A stretch of 64,000 bases of DNA, taken from Velamenicoccus sp964471325. Lineage in GTDB: Bacteria > Omnitrophota > Gorgyraeia > Velamenicoccales > Velamenicoccaceae. The notes below the pieces were generated by a model, which made no database searches, was not told the DNA's origin, and worked only from the letters and a program-made list of their open reading frames with translations. The position numbers were made by a program, and so were the translations under genes. Where the stretch lies: assembly GCA_964471325.1 (NCBI GenBank), contig CAYYFL010000003.1, positions 100,859-164,858 of the forward strand, written 5' to 3'. Every line of letters begins with the position of its first letter. Position 1 is the stretch's first letter. Shown piece after piece: positions 9,199 through 18,042 of this stretch.

Positions 9199-9372
9199 AT
9201 GGCTAAAGTTAAAAAGGGTTCTCGGTTGGTGTGTGTGCCTTGCGGTAGAGAAGTGATTGTAGATGCCTGCGGAATTTCGCAGCAGACCATTTGGTGCTGC
9301 GGCAAGCCCATGTTCAGCAAGAAGACCTCTTCCAAAAAATCATCCGGCAGAAAGAAATCCGGGAAGAAGTAG
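9199..9372 (+). CDS. Small desulforedoxin-like Fe(Cys)4 protein with lysine-rich tail
   Basis: 57-residue ORF found by reading the gap. Cysteines at 12 and 15 (CVPC) and the pair at 33-34 inside WCCGKPM reproduce the desulforedoxin / desulfoferrodoxin N-terminal iron site (CxxCG ... CCGxxM). A fifth Cys is at 24. The last 18 residues are almost all Lys, Ser, Arg and Gly and are not part of the iron domain. They may bind nucleic acid or another acidic partner. A purine-rich site (AGAGGGGG) precedes the ATG and a good promoter lies upstream. A role as a small redox protein or in superoxide defence is inference. No catalytic neelaredoxin domain is present. Confidence 0.78.
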   Translation: MAKVKKGSRLVCVPCGREVIVDACGISQQTIWCCGKPMFSKKTSSKKSSGRKKSGKK

Positions 9373-9469
9373 GCTTTATCCGTTTCGGCTCATCTCTTTT
9401 TGGCGACGCTCAGGAGATCCTGTGTTCCTGTTATCTGCGCCTGGGAGAACAGAACGGTTATAGACGACG

Positions 9470-9910
9470 ATGCAATATAGCCAAGGCCGATTGGGCCGTG
9501 TTTTCCTGATTAAATTCGAGAACAAAGACGACATCCTGAAGTCCCTGGAAGGTTTTGTCAAAAAAGAGGGGCTGAAGGATGCCGTTCTTGTTTTTCTTGG
9601 GGCATTCCGCCGGGGTCAACTGGTCACGGGGCCTAAAAAAGCCGTTGTGCCGCCGGAGCCGAACTGGAAGCCTTTTGACGGCGGCTGGGAAGTCATGGGT
9701 GTGGGGACCGTGTTTTCGGGCAAGAAAGGGCCCCAGATCCACATGCATGCGGCCATGGGCAAAAAAGACAAGGCCCTCACAGGGTGTGTGCGTAAAAAAG
9801 TGGATGTTTTCCTGGTGATCGAAGCCGTTGTTTTCGAGCTCAAGGGCATTAAGGCCAGAAAAGAGATAGACCCGAAAACAGGGCTGAATTTGTTGAGGAT
9901 ATTGGGGTAG
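9470..9910 (+). CDS. PPC/DUF296 domain protein
   Basis: 146 residues forming a single PPC (plant and prokaryote conserved, DUF296) domain. Visible marks are the N-terminal basic strand GRLGRVFLIKFENKDDIL, the core AVLVFLGAFRRGQLV and the conserved IHMHAAMGKKDKALTGCV, where HxHxxxG is the family's putative metal or ligand site. Bacterial members are stand-alone trimers with poorly known function, while plant members are AT-hook DNA-binding proteins. No AT-hook is seen. The structured repeat region follows directly. Confidence 0.85.
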   Translation: MQYSQGRLGRVFLIKFENKDDILKSLEGFVKKEGLKDAVLVFLGAFRRGQLVTGPKKAVVPPEPNWKPFDGGWEVMGVGTVFSGKKGPQIHMHAAMGKKDKALTGCVRKKVDVFLVIEAVVFELKGIKARKEIDPKTGLNLLRILG

Positions 9911-9915
9911 GGTGG

Positions 9916-10219
9916 AGGAGTTAAGGAATAAGCGTTACTCCTCGCCTGGACGCTCGGAGTTAACCCCACAAGGGGGTAGACCTCCGCATGCCACATAGCG
10001 GAGGGTCTAATCTCGCCAAAGGCGGAAGGATTAAGGAAATAAACGTTACTCCCCGTGTAAGCATCTTGACAATTTATGTCTGCGACCAGCCTTCGCAGAA
10101 CTCAGGCGGGCAGCCATAAATTCTCAAGATACACGAGGAGTTAACCCCACAAGGGGGTAGACCTTCGCAATACCAAATAAGCGAAGGGTCTAATCTCGCC
10201 AAAGGCGAGATTAAGGAGG
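9916..10219 (+). repeat. Structured leader repeat, copies 2a and 2b, upstream of the thioredoxin-like gene
   Basis: Two consecutive members. The first (about 9916-10033) has a minimal outer stem (ACTCC 9937-9941, GGAGT 9955-9959 plus the next base) and a decayed last hairpin. The second has ACTCC at 10049, long arms ATCTTGACAATTTATG and CATAAATTCTCAAGAT, then GGAGT, ACCCC/GGGGGT, AGACCTTCGC/GCGAAGGGTCT and a last hairpin with arms AATCTCGCC (10192-10200) and GGCGAGATT (10204-10212). AAGGAGG (10213-10219) follows at once and serves the ATG at 10226. Confidence 0.85.
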
Positions 10220-10225
10220 TCAGGT

Positions 10226-10504
10226 ATGGCGATCAATAAGGTGGAAATCGTTTGCAAGCCGTGCCCAAAGTGCGACGGTCTGGAGAACAAGATCAGGGAT
10301 ATCATTAAGTCGATCGGCATTGCCAACAAGATCACCATTGTTTTCACCTTTGTGCATACAAAAGAATTGACGGGATTGGCGGATTTGGGTGTAAATCCGG
10401 GGATGACTCCTGTTATTTTGATCAACGATCAGGTGGAGCTTGCCGGCCGGGTGGATATGCAGGCGTTAAGAAAGCGCTTTGAAGCCATCCACAAGATCGG
10501 CTGA
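10226..10504 (+). CDS. Small thioredoxin-like protein (CPKC)
   Basis: 92 residues. The thioredoxin-type strand-loop-helix start VEIVCKPCPKC carries a CxxC redox pair (Cys13 and Cys16) and an extra Cys10, followed by a long helix and the cis-proline segment GMTPVILIND. It resembles the short glutaredoxin/thioredoxin-like proteins found in anaerobes and archaea (MTH895 type). Probably a cytoplasmic dithiol redox carrier. Its Shine-Dalgarno is the end of structured repeat copy 2b, and two more copies follow it, so it is bracketed by the repeat family. Confidence 0.75.
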   Translation: MAINKVEIVCKPCPKCDGLENKIRDIIKSIGIANKITIVFTFVHTKELTGLADLGVNPGMTPVILINDQVELAGRVDMQALRKRFEAIHKIG

Positions 10505-10510
10505 CAACGA

Positions 10511-10773
10511 ATTTTGACTCCTCGCGTAAGCATCTTGACAATTTATGTCTGCGACCAGCCTCGTCAGAGTCTCGGCGGGCAGTCATAAATTCTCAAGATA
10601 CGCTCGGAGTTGATCCTGCCGGAGGCGGAAGGATTAAGGAAATAAACGTTACTCCTCGCGTAAGCATCTTGACAATTTATGTCTGCGACCAGCCTCGTCA
10701 GAGTCTCGGCGGGCAGTCATAAATTCTCAAGATACGCTCGGAGTTGATCCTGCCGGAGGCAGGATCAAGGAGG
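10511..10773 (+). repeat. Structured leader repeat, tandem copies 3a and 3b, upstream of the OmpA lipoprotein gene
   Basis: Two copies identical over 110 bases (10517-10626 and 10651-10760) in direct tandem at a 134-base period. Each has ACTCC/GGAGT, GCGTA/TACGC, ATCTTGA/TCAAGAT and AATTTATG/CATAAATT pairs forming a long interrupted stem. Only the second copy keeps a perfect final hairpin, arms GATCCTGCC (10746-10754) and GGCAGGATC (10758-10766), abutting AAGGAGG (10767-10773). Confidence 0.88.
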
Positions 10774-10778
10774 TTGTG

Positions 10779-11408
10779 ATGATTAAAATCATTTCCAGGG
10801 GTGTTATCGTTTCTTTTCTTGCTCTTGCGCTGGTAGGTTGCACCACCTTATCGAAAAAACGGGCCTTAGAGAGGGAGAATGAGCGTCTGAGAGAACAGGT
10901 TGCGACGCTGGAGGAACAGAAGGACGCGGACCTGCAGAGGGCGCTGAAAGACCTGACCGCCAACCTTAAAGATGAGCTGGCAAATTACAAGGCCAAGCTT
11001 GAAATGACCGAGAGGGGATTGGTGATCACGTTCCTTGCCGAGGTCTTTTTTGATTCGGGCAAGGATGCGCTGCGGCCCCAAGGCAAGGTCTCGCTGGAAA
11101 AGGTGGCCCAAGTCCTCAATAAAGATGTTCCGGATTCAAAGGTGGCCATCGAAGGCCACACGGATTCAGACCCCATCAAGTATTCCGGCTGGAAATCCAA
11201 TTGGGAATTGTCCAGCGCCCGCGCTTTGGCCGTCCTGCATTATTTTGTGGATGAAGGGGCTGTCAAGCCGGAACGCCTCTCGGCTGTGGCTTATGGAGAG
11301 TACCGGCCCGTGGCGTCCAATGACACGAAAGAAGGTAAACAGAAGAACCGCCGTGTCGAGATCGTCATCCTGCCTTCGCATGTCGAGAAGGTCAAGGCTG
11401 AAGAGTAA
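10779..11408 (+). CDS. OmpA-family peptidoglycan-associated lipoprotein
   Basis: 209 residues. A signal peptide ends in lipobox LVGC with lipidated Cys21, so the product is anchored in a membrane, most likely the outer one. A coiled-coil spacer (residues 27-75) leads to a C-terminal OmpA/MotB domain with EVFFDSGKDAL, VAIEGHTDSDPI, LSSARALAVLHYFV and NRRVEIVI, the peptidoglycan-binding signature. ATG 10779 is preferred to the GTG at 10776 because it gives a 5-base spacing from AAGGAGG, which belongs to structured repeat copy 3b. A terminator follows. Confidence 0.92.
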   Translation: MIKIISRGVIVSFLALALVGCTTLSKKRALERENERLREQVATLEEQKDADLQRALKDLTANLKDELANYKAKLEMTERGLVITFLAEVFFDSGKDALRPQGKVSLEKVAQVLNKDVPDSKVAIEGHTDSDPIKYSGWKSNWELSSARALAVLHYFVDEGAVKPERLSAVAYGEYRPVASNDTKEGKQKNRRVEIVILPSHVEKVKAEE

Positions 11409-11431
11409 TTTGTTCTGATGGGCATTGGAGG

Positions 11432-11468
11432 AAAACACCCTTTCTGGATCCAGGAGGGGTGTTTTTTC
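11432..11468 (+). terminator. Rho-independent terminator after the OmpA gene
   Basis: Arms AAACACCC and GGGTGTTT enclose a smaller CTGGATCCAG dyad and end in a T run. It lies 24 bases after the OmpA stop. Confidence 0.85.
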
Positions 11469-11497
11469 TTCCCACGCCCTGCCGGTTTTGTTATAAT
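11469..11497 (+). promoter_or_regulatory. Likely promoter for the membrane TPR gene
   Basis: TTCCCA (11469-11474), 17-base spacer, TATAAT (11492-11497), directly after the terminator. The -35 matches four of six consensus bases. Confidence 0.55.
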
Positions 11498-11540
11498 GGG
11501 CGCCTGAAGGGCACTTTTTTGGAAACATTTTCCGACGACG

Positions 11541-13703
11541 ATGTCCATGCCGAGGCTATCCATACAAGACATCCGCAAAACCCTTTCGGACAGGTACGCC
11601 GGACATTCCCGGCCCATCCTTGCCTGCCTGCTTGCCGTTATTATCCTTCTGGTTTTTCTGCCGTCTTTGCGTAACGGGTTCATTAACTGGGATGACCAGG
11701 TCTATGTCCTGGATAATTCTTCCATCAAGGCCTTGACGGGGGCCAATCTGCACAAGATCTTTACGTCTTATTATGTCAGTAATTACCAGCCGTTGACACT
11801 TTTGAGTTTCCTGGTCAATTACCAGATAGGGCATCTGGAGCCTTTCGGCTATCATTTGACGAATTTACTTTTGCATCTTTTGAACAGCCTTTTGGTCTTT
11901 TGGCTGGTACGCTTGCTGCGCGGCCGGGACGCGTTCGCGTTTTTTGTGGCGCTTTTGTTTGGCATCCATCCGTTGCGCGCCGAGAGCGTGGCGTGGATCG
12001 CGGAGCGCAAGGACGTCCTTTATGCGTTTTTTTATCTAGGAGCCCTTGTCAGTTATGTGTATTATCTGCAGCGGGGGTTTCGATCCCGTTATCTCTGGGC
12101 CACCCTTGCGCTTTTTTTTCTTTCGTTATTGTCCAAATCCATGGCGGTGACCCTGCCGGTCATGCTTTTTTGTTTTGATTATTTCCTGCGCCGCCGGCCG
12201 GATCTCCACATGTTTCTTGAAAAGATCCCGTTTTTCGTCCTGTCGGCGCTTTTCGCCCTGATCGCACTCTATTCCGTTTACGGCGGCAGCCACGATATCA
12301 TCGGCCTGGCGGCTGCCGAGAGATTCCGCAACGGCCCCTTGTTCACGCTTGCATTTTATTTAGGGCGGATTTTCTGGCCCGCGGGATTGTCCGCCTACTA
12401 TCCGGCAGATGTGTTTTATGCGACCGCCTATCGGCTCAGCAGCTATCTTTGGCCCCTGGCGTTTTTTTCCGTCTTCATCCTTGCGGTCCGCCGCAGCCGC
12501 GCCGTGGTATTCGGCTGTCTTTTTTTTGTCGTTTCTCTTTTGCCTTTGCTGCAGTTTCTTCCGATGGGGGATACGAAAGTGGCCGATCGGTTTGTCTATG
12601 TGGCGTCCATCGGCATTTTCTTTATTCTGGCCGAAGGATTTTTCCGGCTTTGGGACAAGATCGGCGGCCGGCTGACGGGAATAAGGGTTTTCGGGGTCGT
12701 TTTGCTTACGGCCGTGGCCTTGTTTTGTGCGACGACGACATACAGGCGCTGCAGAGTCTGGGAGACAAGCGTGACGTTCTGGACGGACATCCTCAAAAAA
12801 TATCCCCAGGTGGTCATCGCCTACAATAACCGGGGCCTGGCTTTCATCAATGAAGGGTCATATAGAAAAGCGCTCATGGATTCCACGGAGATGTCGCGCA
12901 TTATCGACGAGCGCTATACGTTGTATAAGGGATATTATCAGCTTTATAACGCCAACCTGGCCATCCTTTATTATCTTTCAGAAGGACAATATCGCAAGGC
13001 CATCGAAGTGTCAGAGGCCGCCATCAAGGTAGACCCGGACAAGAGGTATAGATACCAGATCAATCTGGCGGTGGCCTACGCCTCGTTGGGCGATGCCGCC
13101 CGCGCCGAGGAGCTTCTCAGGGAATCCATCGCCCGTGATCCCGAGGCGCGCGTCGAAGGGTACTACAATCTTGCACTTGTGGCCATTAACCGCAATGCCT
13201 TGCCCGAAGCCGAGGATTTCCTGCGCCGGTCCTTGCGGGAAAATCCTGATTTCGGCCTGGCCCACGAGGCCCTGGCCGCAATTTTCTACAAGCAGGGCAA
13301 ACTTGACGAAGCGATCGCCCATTACAAGCGGGCTGTCGCTTCCGGGGCCCAGGATGCCGCGGCTTATAACGGTCTGGTGACCGCCCTGATGACTAAAGAT
13401 GAGTATGCGGCCGCATGGCCTTATGCCCGTCAGGCCGTCAAGAAGATGCCGAAGGACATCGGCGCGCTCTCCAATCTCGGCTCCGTTCTTTGTGCCTTGG
13501 GGCGTCCACGGGAAGCGATCCCGGTTCTCGAGCAGGCCCTTTCGCTCGAGCCGAGTTCAGGGATGGTCCACAACAATATTTGTTTTGCTTATTACCTCAA
13601 CGGGGATTGCCGCCGGGCCGAAACGCATTGCCGCAAGGCCCGCAGCCTCGGCTATCCTGTCCCCGACCTCCTGTGGCAAAAACTCGATTCCTGCCATTCT
13701 TAG
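11541..13703 (+). CDS. TMTC-like multi-spanning membrane protein with C-terminal TPR repeats
   Basis: 720 residues. The N-terminal 410 or so have about ten hydrophobic segments with the loop motifs FINWDDQVY and FGIHPLRAESVAWIAERKDVL, typical of the GT-C-fold, TMTC/DUF1736-like family (putative glycosyl- or O-mannosyltransferases). The C-terminal 300 residues are tetratricopeptide repeats (KALMDSTEM, YRKAIEVSEAAIKVDPDKRY, NPDFGLAHEALAAIFYKQGKLDEAIAHYKRAV, REAIPVLEQALSLEPSSG). The WDD acidic pair fits a GT-C catalytic or metal site. Such genes are abundant in PVC-group and deltaproteobacterial genomes. Substrate unknown, so glycosyl transfer to exported protein or polymer is inferred from the family. 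Confidence 0.82.
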   Translation: MSMPRLSIQDIRKTLSDRYAGHSRPILACLLAVIILLVFLPSLRNGFINWDDQVYVLDNSSIKALTGANLHKIFTSYYVSNYQPLTLLSFLVNYQIGHLEPFGYHLTNLLLHLLNSLLVFWLVRLLRGRDAFAFFVALLFGIHPLRAESVAWIAERKDVLYAFFYLGALVSYVYYLQRGFRSRYLWATLALFFLSLLSKSMAVTLPVMLFCFDYFLRRRPDLHMFLEKIPFFVLSALFALIALYSVYGGSHDIIGLAAAERFRNGPLFTLAFYLGRIFWPAGLSAYYPADVFYATAYRLSSYLWPLAFFSVFILAVRRSRAVVFGCLFFVVSLLPLLQFLPMGDTKVADRFVYVASIGIFFILAEGFFRLWDKIGGRLTGIRVFGVVLLTAVALFCATTTYRRCRVWETSVTFWTDILKKYPQVVIAYNNRGLAFINEGSYRKALMDSTEMSRIIDERYTLYKGYYQLYNANLAILYYLSEGQYRKAIEVSEAAIKVDPDKRYRYQINLAVAYASLGDAARAEELLRESIARDPEARVEGYYNLALVAINRNALPEAEDFLRRSLRENPDFGLAHEALAAIFYKQGKLDEAIAHYKRAVASGAQDAAAYNGLVTALMTKDEYAAAWPYARQAVKKMPKDIGALSNLGSVLCALGRPREAIPVLEQALSLEPSSGMVHNNICFAYYLNGDCRRAETHCRKARSLGYPVPDLLWQKLDSCHS

Positions 13704-13711
13704 GAAATCTT

Positions 13712-13742
13712 TTGCATTTTTTCCTTGGCGGCGAGATATAAT
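13712..13742 (+). promoter_or_regulatory. Possible promoter for the beta-barrel-like gene
   Basis: TATAAT at 13737-13742 with TTGCAT 19 bases upstream (13712-13717). The -10 is perfect but the spacer is long. Confidence 0.4.
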
Positions 13743-13794
13743 AAGTCAGCTGTTTGCTGCAGATAAAACCGACCCAGGCTTTTCGGGGGCATCG

Positions 13795-15330
13795 ATGCGG
13801 AGAACCCGGCAGATGACAGGCAGGAGCGTTCCGTTTGCTGTTATTTGTTTTTTTGGCCTTGCCTTTCCTGTCTTGGCGGAGATAGAGGTCATCAAGAACG
13901 AGAGGTTCCTTTTCAGTGTCAGTCCTTATTTCAGGACTGACACTGTTGTTTTGAAGAACACTGTTGACCTGGATAACAAAAATAAGGACGACTCCTCGGT
14001 CTATCTCGGCATCGACTACAGCCTCGGCCTCGATCTTGCCTTTAACGACGGCGGCCCACAGGCGCATTTGAAATTGGAGAGAAACGGCCCTTATGAGTAC
14101 GATGCGCCCGTATTCATTCATCATACGCTGATGACGTCCACGGCGAAAGTGGAGGAATATCGCGACGCAGAACTCCTGCCTCACGTCGAAGAGTTCTGGT
14201 ATGATTTCGGTCTCTGGGGCCTGCCTTCCAGATTGAAAAGCGGCCTATTTGTCTATGAGGCCGGTAACAATCTCGCCGTGCCTTCCGACTATGAGAATTA
14301 TTCGGCGAGTGTATACGGCGAAAAGGAGAACTTAAAGTGGACCCTTTATTATTGCCGTCCCGATGCGGCCAATAAGAGCTACAGGGGGCCGCGCATTGAC
14401 CAGGAAAGGGAGCAAGGCATTCATTACACGCCGAACAAGGCCAATTTCTTTGCCGCAGATGCGCTTTTTACCTTTACGAATTACTCCCTTCAGCCCTACG
14501 TGGAAGTCCTCTCGGACTATTCCGGCGGAAAGCGCACCAGCCTTTTCTCCACTCCTACCCGCGAGGACATCCTGGGCACCTGCGGCCTTTCCTGGAATGC
14601 GACGCTGGATAAATTTTCTATGGGGATAGAGGCAGCCAGGAATTTCGGTGCGGCCAAGTCTACGGATCCGGTTCATAAAGATGTCGAGCATTGCGGTTAC
14701 CTGGTCTACGCGGATGCCGCTTATAGGTTCGAACGGATCGTCCCCCATTCGAGATTCGCCTACGCCTCCGGCAACAAGGTGCCGCTCGATCAGGCCGGCG
14801 CCGGCACCTTTACCAGCGGCAAAAACCGCGCCTTCAGCGTTTATTCTCCGCTGAATACCAACTTGGCTGATTCTATTTATCCTGTTGGTCCGGAAAGCAT
14901 GCCGCTGGTGGCCATGGGCGGAGGCAATGGGTTGAATTACGGCGTCCGCCGCCCCACCACATTTGCAGACCCCTATTTATTTGAGAACCTTGTTCTTGTT
15001 TCTCTGGGCCTGGATTTCCAGTTGACGCAAAGGCTTTCCATGACATGCGATTGGTGGTATTTAAGGTCCGCGGAAAGAGGCATAGGCACGCTGGGGGGCG
15101 AGACCAAAGGGCTCTCGTGCGATCTGGGCAACGAGCTGGATATGTATTTCAACTATGAGCTGAACAAGCATGTGGCGCTGAGCCTGTTCTGCGGTTATTT
15201 TTTCCCCGGCGAATACTACAAAGAGGAGCGGGACGATGCCGGCGGCAGCCTTTTTTCCCCTTTTGTGCGGGGCGACGGCGAGGCCGACGGCGCCTATCAG
15301 ATCGAGGCCAGCGTGACCTTTAGTTATTAG
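13795..15330 (+). CDS. Exported protein, probable outer-membrane beta-barrel
   Basis: 511 residues. A signal peptide (about residues 1-30, ending AFPVLA) is followed by alternating polar/hydrophobic strands rich in Tyr, Phe and Trp, such as YLGIDYSLGLDLAFN, LKWTLYYCRP and LVLVSLGLDFQLTQRLSMTCDWWYL. The last residues IEASVTFSY end in an aromatic, the usual barrel-assembly signal. Features resemble alginate-export/porin-like proteins, but I cannot name a family. ATG 13795 is chosen because it precedes the signal peptide; the frame is open further upstream inside the TPR gene. It is followed by a sensor kinase gene, so it could be sensed or regulated together with it. Confidence 0.72.
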   Translation: MRRTRQMTGRSVPFAVICFFGLAFPVLAEIEVIKNERFLFSVSPYFRTDTVVLKNTVDLDNKNKDDSSVYLGIDYSLGLDLAFNDGGPQAHLKLERNGPYEYDAPVFIHHTLMTSTAKVEEYRDAELLPHVEEFWYDFGLWGLPSRLKSGLFVYEAGNNLAVPSDYENYSASVYGEKENLKWTLYYCRPDAANKSYRGPRIDQEREQGIHYTPNKANFFAADALFTFTNYSLQPYVEVLSDYSGGKRTSLFSTPTREDILGTCGLSWNATLDKFSMGIEAARNFGAAKSTDPVHKDVEHCGYLVYADAAYRFERIVPHSRFAYASGNKVPLDQAGAGTFTSGKNRAFSVYSPLNTNLADSIYPVGPESMPLVAMGGGNGLNYGVRRPTTFADPYLFENLVLVSLGLDFQLTQRLSMTCDWWYLRSAERGIGTLGGETKGLSCDLGNELDMYFNYELNKHVALSLFCGYFFPGEYYKEERDDAGGSLFSPFVRGDGEADGAYQIEASVTFSY

Positions 15331-15386
15331 AGAAGGGCGCATGGGAGGCATAGGAGAGACAGGGAATATCAAGGGGATATGAGACC

Positions 15387-17549
15387 ATGAGAGTCCAGAC
15401 AAAATTGACCTCGCTGTTGTTGTTTCTCGCCGTCATACTGATCGCCGCAAGGCATCTGCACCAGGTCTTTGAAAATGAACGCGTCTATCTTTTGTTTCAG
15501 CAGAGCAGCGAAGAAAAGAAGATTTATTTCAACAAACTGATCATTCTCAAGGGCGCTAACCTAAAAAGTTTGTCCGTCGATTATACCTATTGGGATGACA
15601 TGGTGGGTTTTGTGCATGGCGACAAGGACATGGCATGGGCCAGGCAGAATATGGACGAGACCGCCTTGGGGACATATCAGGCGGACGCGATATGGGTTTA
15701 TCGCCCGGATCTTTCTCAGGCATATTCCATCCAGAGCAAAAACGCCTCCGGCCTCAAGGACCTTCCTTTTCCCGCCGAGACCATTAAGGACATTTTTTCA
15801 AAAGAGCGGCTGTGTCATTTTTTTGTGTATACAGGCGCAGGCTTGATGGAAATCCGGGGCGCCACCATTCATCCGACAGCCGACCCGGAAAGACAGACGC
15901 CTCCACAGGGGTATTTTTTTGCCGGCCGCCTCTGGAACAAGGGTTTTCTCGATGAGCTCTCAGGGCTGATCGGCGGCGAGATCGTTATCGATCGGATGAA
16001 ACCGATGGTGCCCGATCCCAAGACCCTTTTGGATACCAATATGATTATTTTTTCAAAAGAGCTTCTCGATTGGCGGGGAGGGCCGGCGGCATATCTTTAT
16101 GTCAGCATCCATTCCGGGGAACTGGACATCTATAAACGATTCTCCCGGAATGTCACGGCGACGTTTATTTATTTTCTCGTTATTATTATTGTTGTCATCA
16201 CGGCATTCATGATGATGATGCTCAGCAGGCCCTTTGGGTTTATTTCCCAGGCATTGAAAAAAGAGAACGCCGTTTACCTGCGCCCTTTGGAAAGAGACAC
16301 CAGCGAGTTCGGGGACATATCGCGGTTGATATCCAGATTTTTCAGGCAGAAAGAGGATTTGGTGAGGGAGATCATCGAGCGCAATAAGGCGGAAAAGAGG
16401 TTCCAGCAGGTGGCCGCTGCCGCCGAGGAGTGGATCTGGGAGGTGGACAGCGACGGTCTCTATACGTATTCCAGCGCCATCGTCGAAAAGATCCTCGGCT
16501 ATCGGCCGGATGAGATTGTCGGCAAGAAGTATTTTTACGATTTATTTGTTCTCGAAGACAGGGAGCGCCTGAGAAAGCAGGCCTGGGAGGCTATCGGGAC
16601 CCGGAGATCATTCAAGAATTTTATCAACCGGAATATGCATAAAGACGGTCATATCGTTTGGCTGGATACAAGCGGTTCGCCGATCATCGACGAAAAGGGC
16701 CGTTTTTTCGGATACCGCGGGGTAGACACAGATATTACCGAGCGCAAAAAGGCTGAAGACGAGCTTAAAGAAGCGTATATCAGGCTCAAAGAAATACAGG
16801 AACAGCTGATCCAGGCCGAGAAATTGAACGCTGTGGGTCAGCTGGCCAGCGGGGTGGCGCACGAGGTCAGGAACCCTCTGGCGATCATCCTGCAGGGCAT
16901 TGACTATCTTGAGATCAAGACATCTCCTTCCTCGGGGGATATTTTCGAGGTCCTGGCGATACTGCGGGAGAACATCAAGAGGGCTGACAAGATCATCAAT
17001 GACATGCTTGATTTTTCCAGGGCTGCGCATCTGAATCTCACGCCTGCAGACGTGAATTTGATCATTGAGAGTTCTCTGGATCTGGTCAGGACCAGATCCA
17101 GATTCGATAATATCATTATCATTAAAGAACTCAAGAAAGATATGCCCTTGGTTCTGGCAGACAAGAACAGGTTGGAGCAGGTTTTTATCAATATTCTCCT
17201 GAACGCAGTCCAGGCCATGCCCCAGGGCGGCAGCATCATTGTGCGCAGCTATGACAAAAAACTCGAGGAGATCAGGAACGGCATCGGCAAAAGGGCGCAG
17301 GACAGTTTTTATTTCGGAGAATTGGCGGCGATCGTCGAGATCGAAGACACGGGCTGCGGCATCCCCGAGGAGAACCTGAAAAGGATCTTCGATCCGTTTT
17401 TTACGACGAAGGGCCAGAAGGGTTCGGGGTTGGGGTTGTCCGTTACGAGAAACATTATCCATATGCACCGGGGGCTGATCCATGCAGAAAGCGTCGAGGG
17501 GAAGGGGACTAAGATGACAGTGATCTTAAAGCTGGCTGAAAGAGCATAG
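15387..17549 (+). CDS. Membrane sensor histidine kinase (CHASE4-PAS-HisKA-HATPase)
   Basis: 720 residues. TM1 at about 7-22, an extracytoplasmic sensor of CHASE4 type (VDYTYWDDMVGFV is characteristic) to about 250, and TM2 at about 255-278. A PAS/PAC unit (about 340-455, ending GYRGVDTDITERKKAEDEL) is followed by a dimerisation helix with phospho-acceptor His492 in GVAHEVRNPLA. The ATPase domain has NILLNAVQAMP (N box), IEDTGCGIPEE (G1) and GSGLGLSV (G2). It autophosphorylates in response to an unknown periplasmic signal, and the REC protein 50 bases downstream is the obvious partner. Confidence 0.93.
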   Translation: MRVQTKLTSLLLFLAVILIAARHLHQVFENERVYLLFQQSSEEKKIYFNKLIILKGANLKSLSVDYTYWDDMVGFVHGDKDMAWARQNMDETALGTYQADAIWVYRPDLSQAYSIQSKNASGLKDLPFPAETIKDIFSKERLCHFFVYTGAGLMEIRGATIHPTADPERQTPPQGYFFAGRLWNKGFLDELSGLIGGEIVIDRMKPMVPDPKTLLDTNMIIFSKELLDWRGGPAAYLYVSIHSGELDIYKRFSRNVTATFIYFLVIIIVVITAFMMMMLSRPFGFISQALKKENAVYLRPLERDTSEFGDISRLISRFFRQKEDLVREIIERNKAEKRFQQVAAAAEEWIWEVDSDGLYTYSSAIVEKILGYRPDEIVGKKYFYDLFVLEDRERLRKQAWEAIGTRRSFKNFINRNMHKDGHIVWLDTSGSPIIDEKGRFFGYRGVDTDITERKKAEDELKEAYIRLKEIQEQLIQAEKLNAVGQLASGVAHEVRNPLAIILQGIDYLEIKTSPSSGDIFEVLAILRENIKRADKIINDMLDFSRAAHLNLTPADVNLIIESSLDLVRTRSRFDNIIIIKELKKDMPLVLADKNRLEQVFINILLNAVQAMPQGGSIIVRSYDKKLEEIRNGIGKRAQDSFYFGELAAIVEIEDTGCGIPEENLKRIFDPFFTTKGQKGSGLGLSVTRNIIHMHRGLIHAESVEGKGTKMTVILKLAERA

Positions 17550-17599
17550 TGCAAAGAGAATGTGAGGCAGCGATAGGGTGACCGGAAAGGAGCCGCGGC

Positions 17600-17977
17600 A
17601 TGAAAAAGAAAAAAAGAATATTGGTGGTCGATGACGAAGCGGATTTTGCGAAGCTGATCAGGTTGAATCTTGAGCAGACCGGAAGATTTGAGGTCAGGGC
17701 GGAAAACCGCGCGGCGGCGGCGCTGGCGGCGGCAAAGTCTTTTAAGCCGGATCTGGTCTTAATGGATGTCCTGATGCCGGATCTCATGGGCAGCGAAGTG
17801 GCCGCCCAGATGAGGGAGGATGATGAGACAAAGGACATCCCCGTCGTTTTTTTGACCGCCGTCGTCGGCAAGGAGGAGGTGGTGCAGAGAGGGGGCATTA
17901 TCGGCGGCCATCTTTTTGTGGCCAAGCCTGTCGATATCAAACAGCTGATCGAAGTGATCGACGAGAATATCAGCTGA
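17600..17977 (+). CDS. Single-domain response regulator (REC only)
   Basis: 125 residues making one receiver domain: acidic pair DD at 11-12, phospho-acceptor Asp56 in LMDVLMPD, FLTAV and the conserved Lys in AKPVD. No output domain. It probably takes phosphate from the preceding histidine kinase and passes it on by protein contact. AGGAGCCG supplies the ribosome site. It faces the minus-strand ComM gene; only a short GC hairpin at about 17999-18015 lies between, with no T run. Confidence 0.9.
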   Translation: MKKKKRILVVDDEADFAKLIRLNLEQTGRFEVRAENRAAAALAAAKSFKPDLVLMDVLMPDLMGSEVAAQMREDDETKDIPVVFLTAVVGKEEVVQRGGIIGGHLFVAKPVDIKQLIEVIDENIS

Positions 17978-18042
17978 ATCCCGTTTGCCGGAATTCCCTG
18001 CCCGCTTGGGCGGGCGAGACTAGGCCCGCGGGGGCGGCGGCC

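Noticed and set aside
9263..9463. 66-residue plus-strand ORF after the desulforedoxin-like gene
   Set aside because: Out of frame with and overlapping the Cys-rich small protein, with no ribosome site or motif.
10511..10773. CRISPR array
   Set aside because: Only two direct copies of 110 bases without a regular short repeat-spacer pattern and no cas genes. They belong to the structured leader family.
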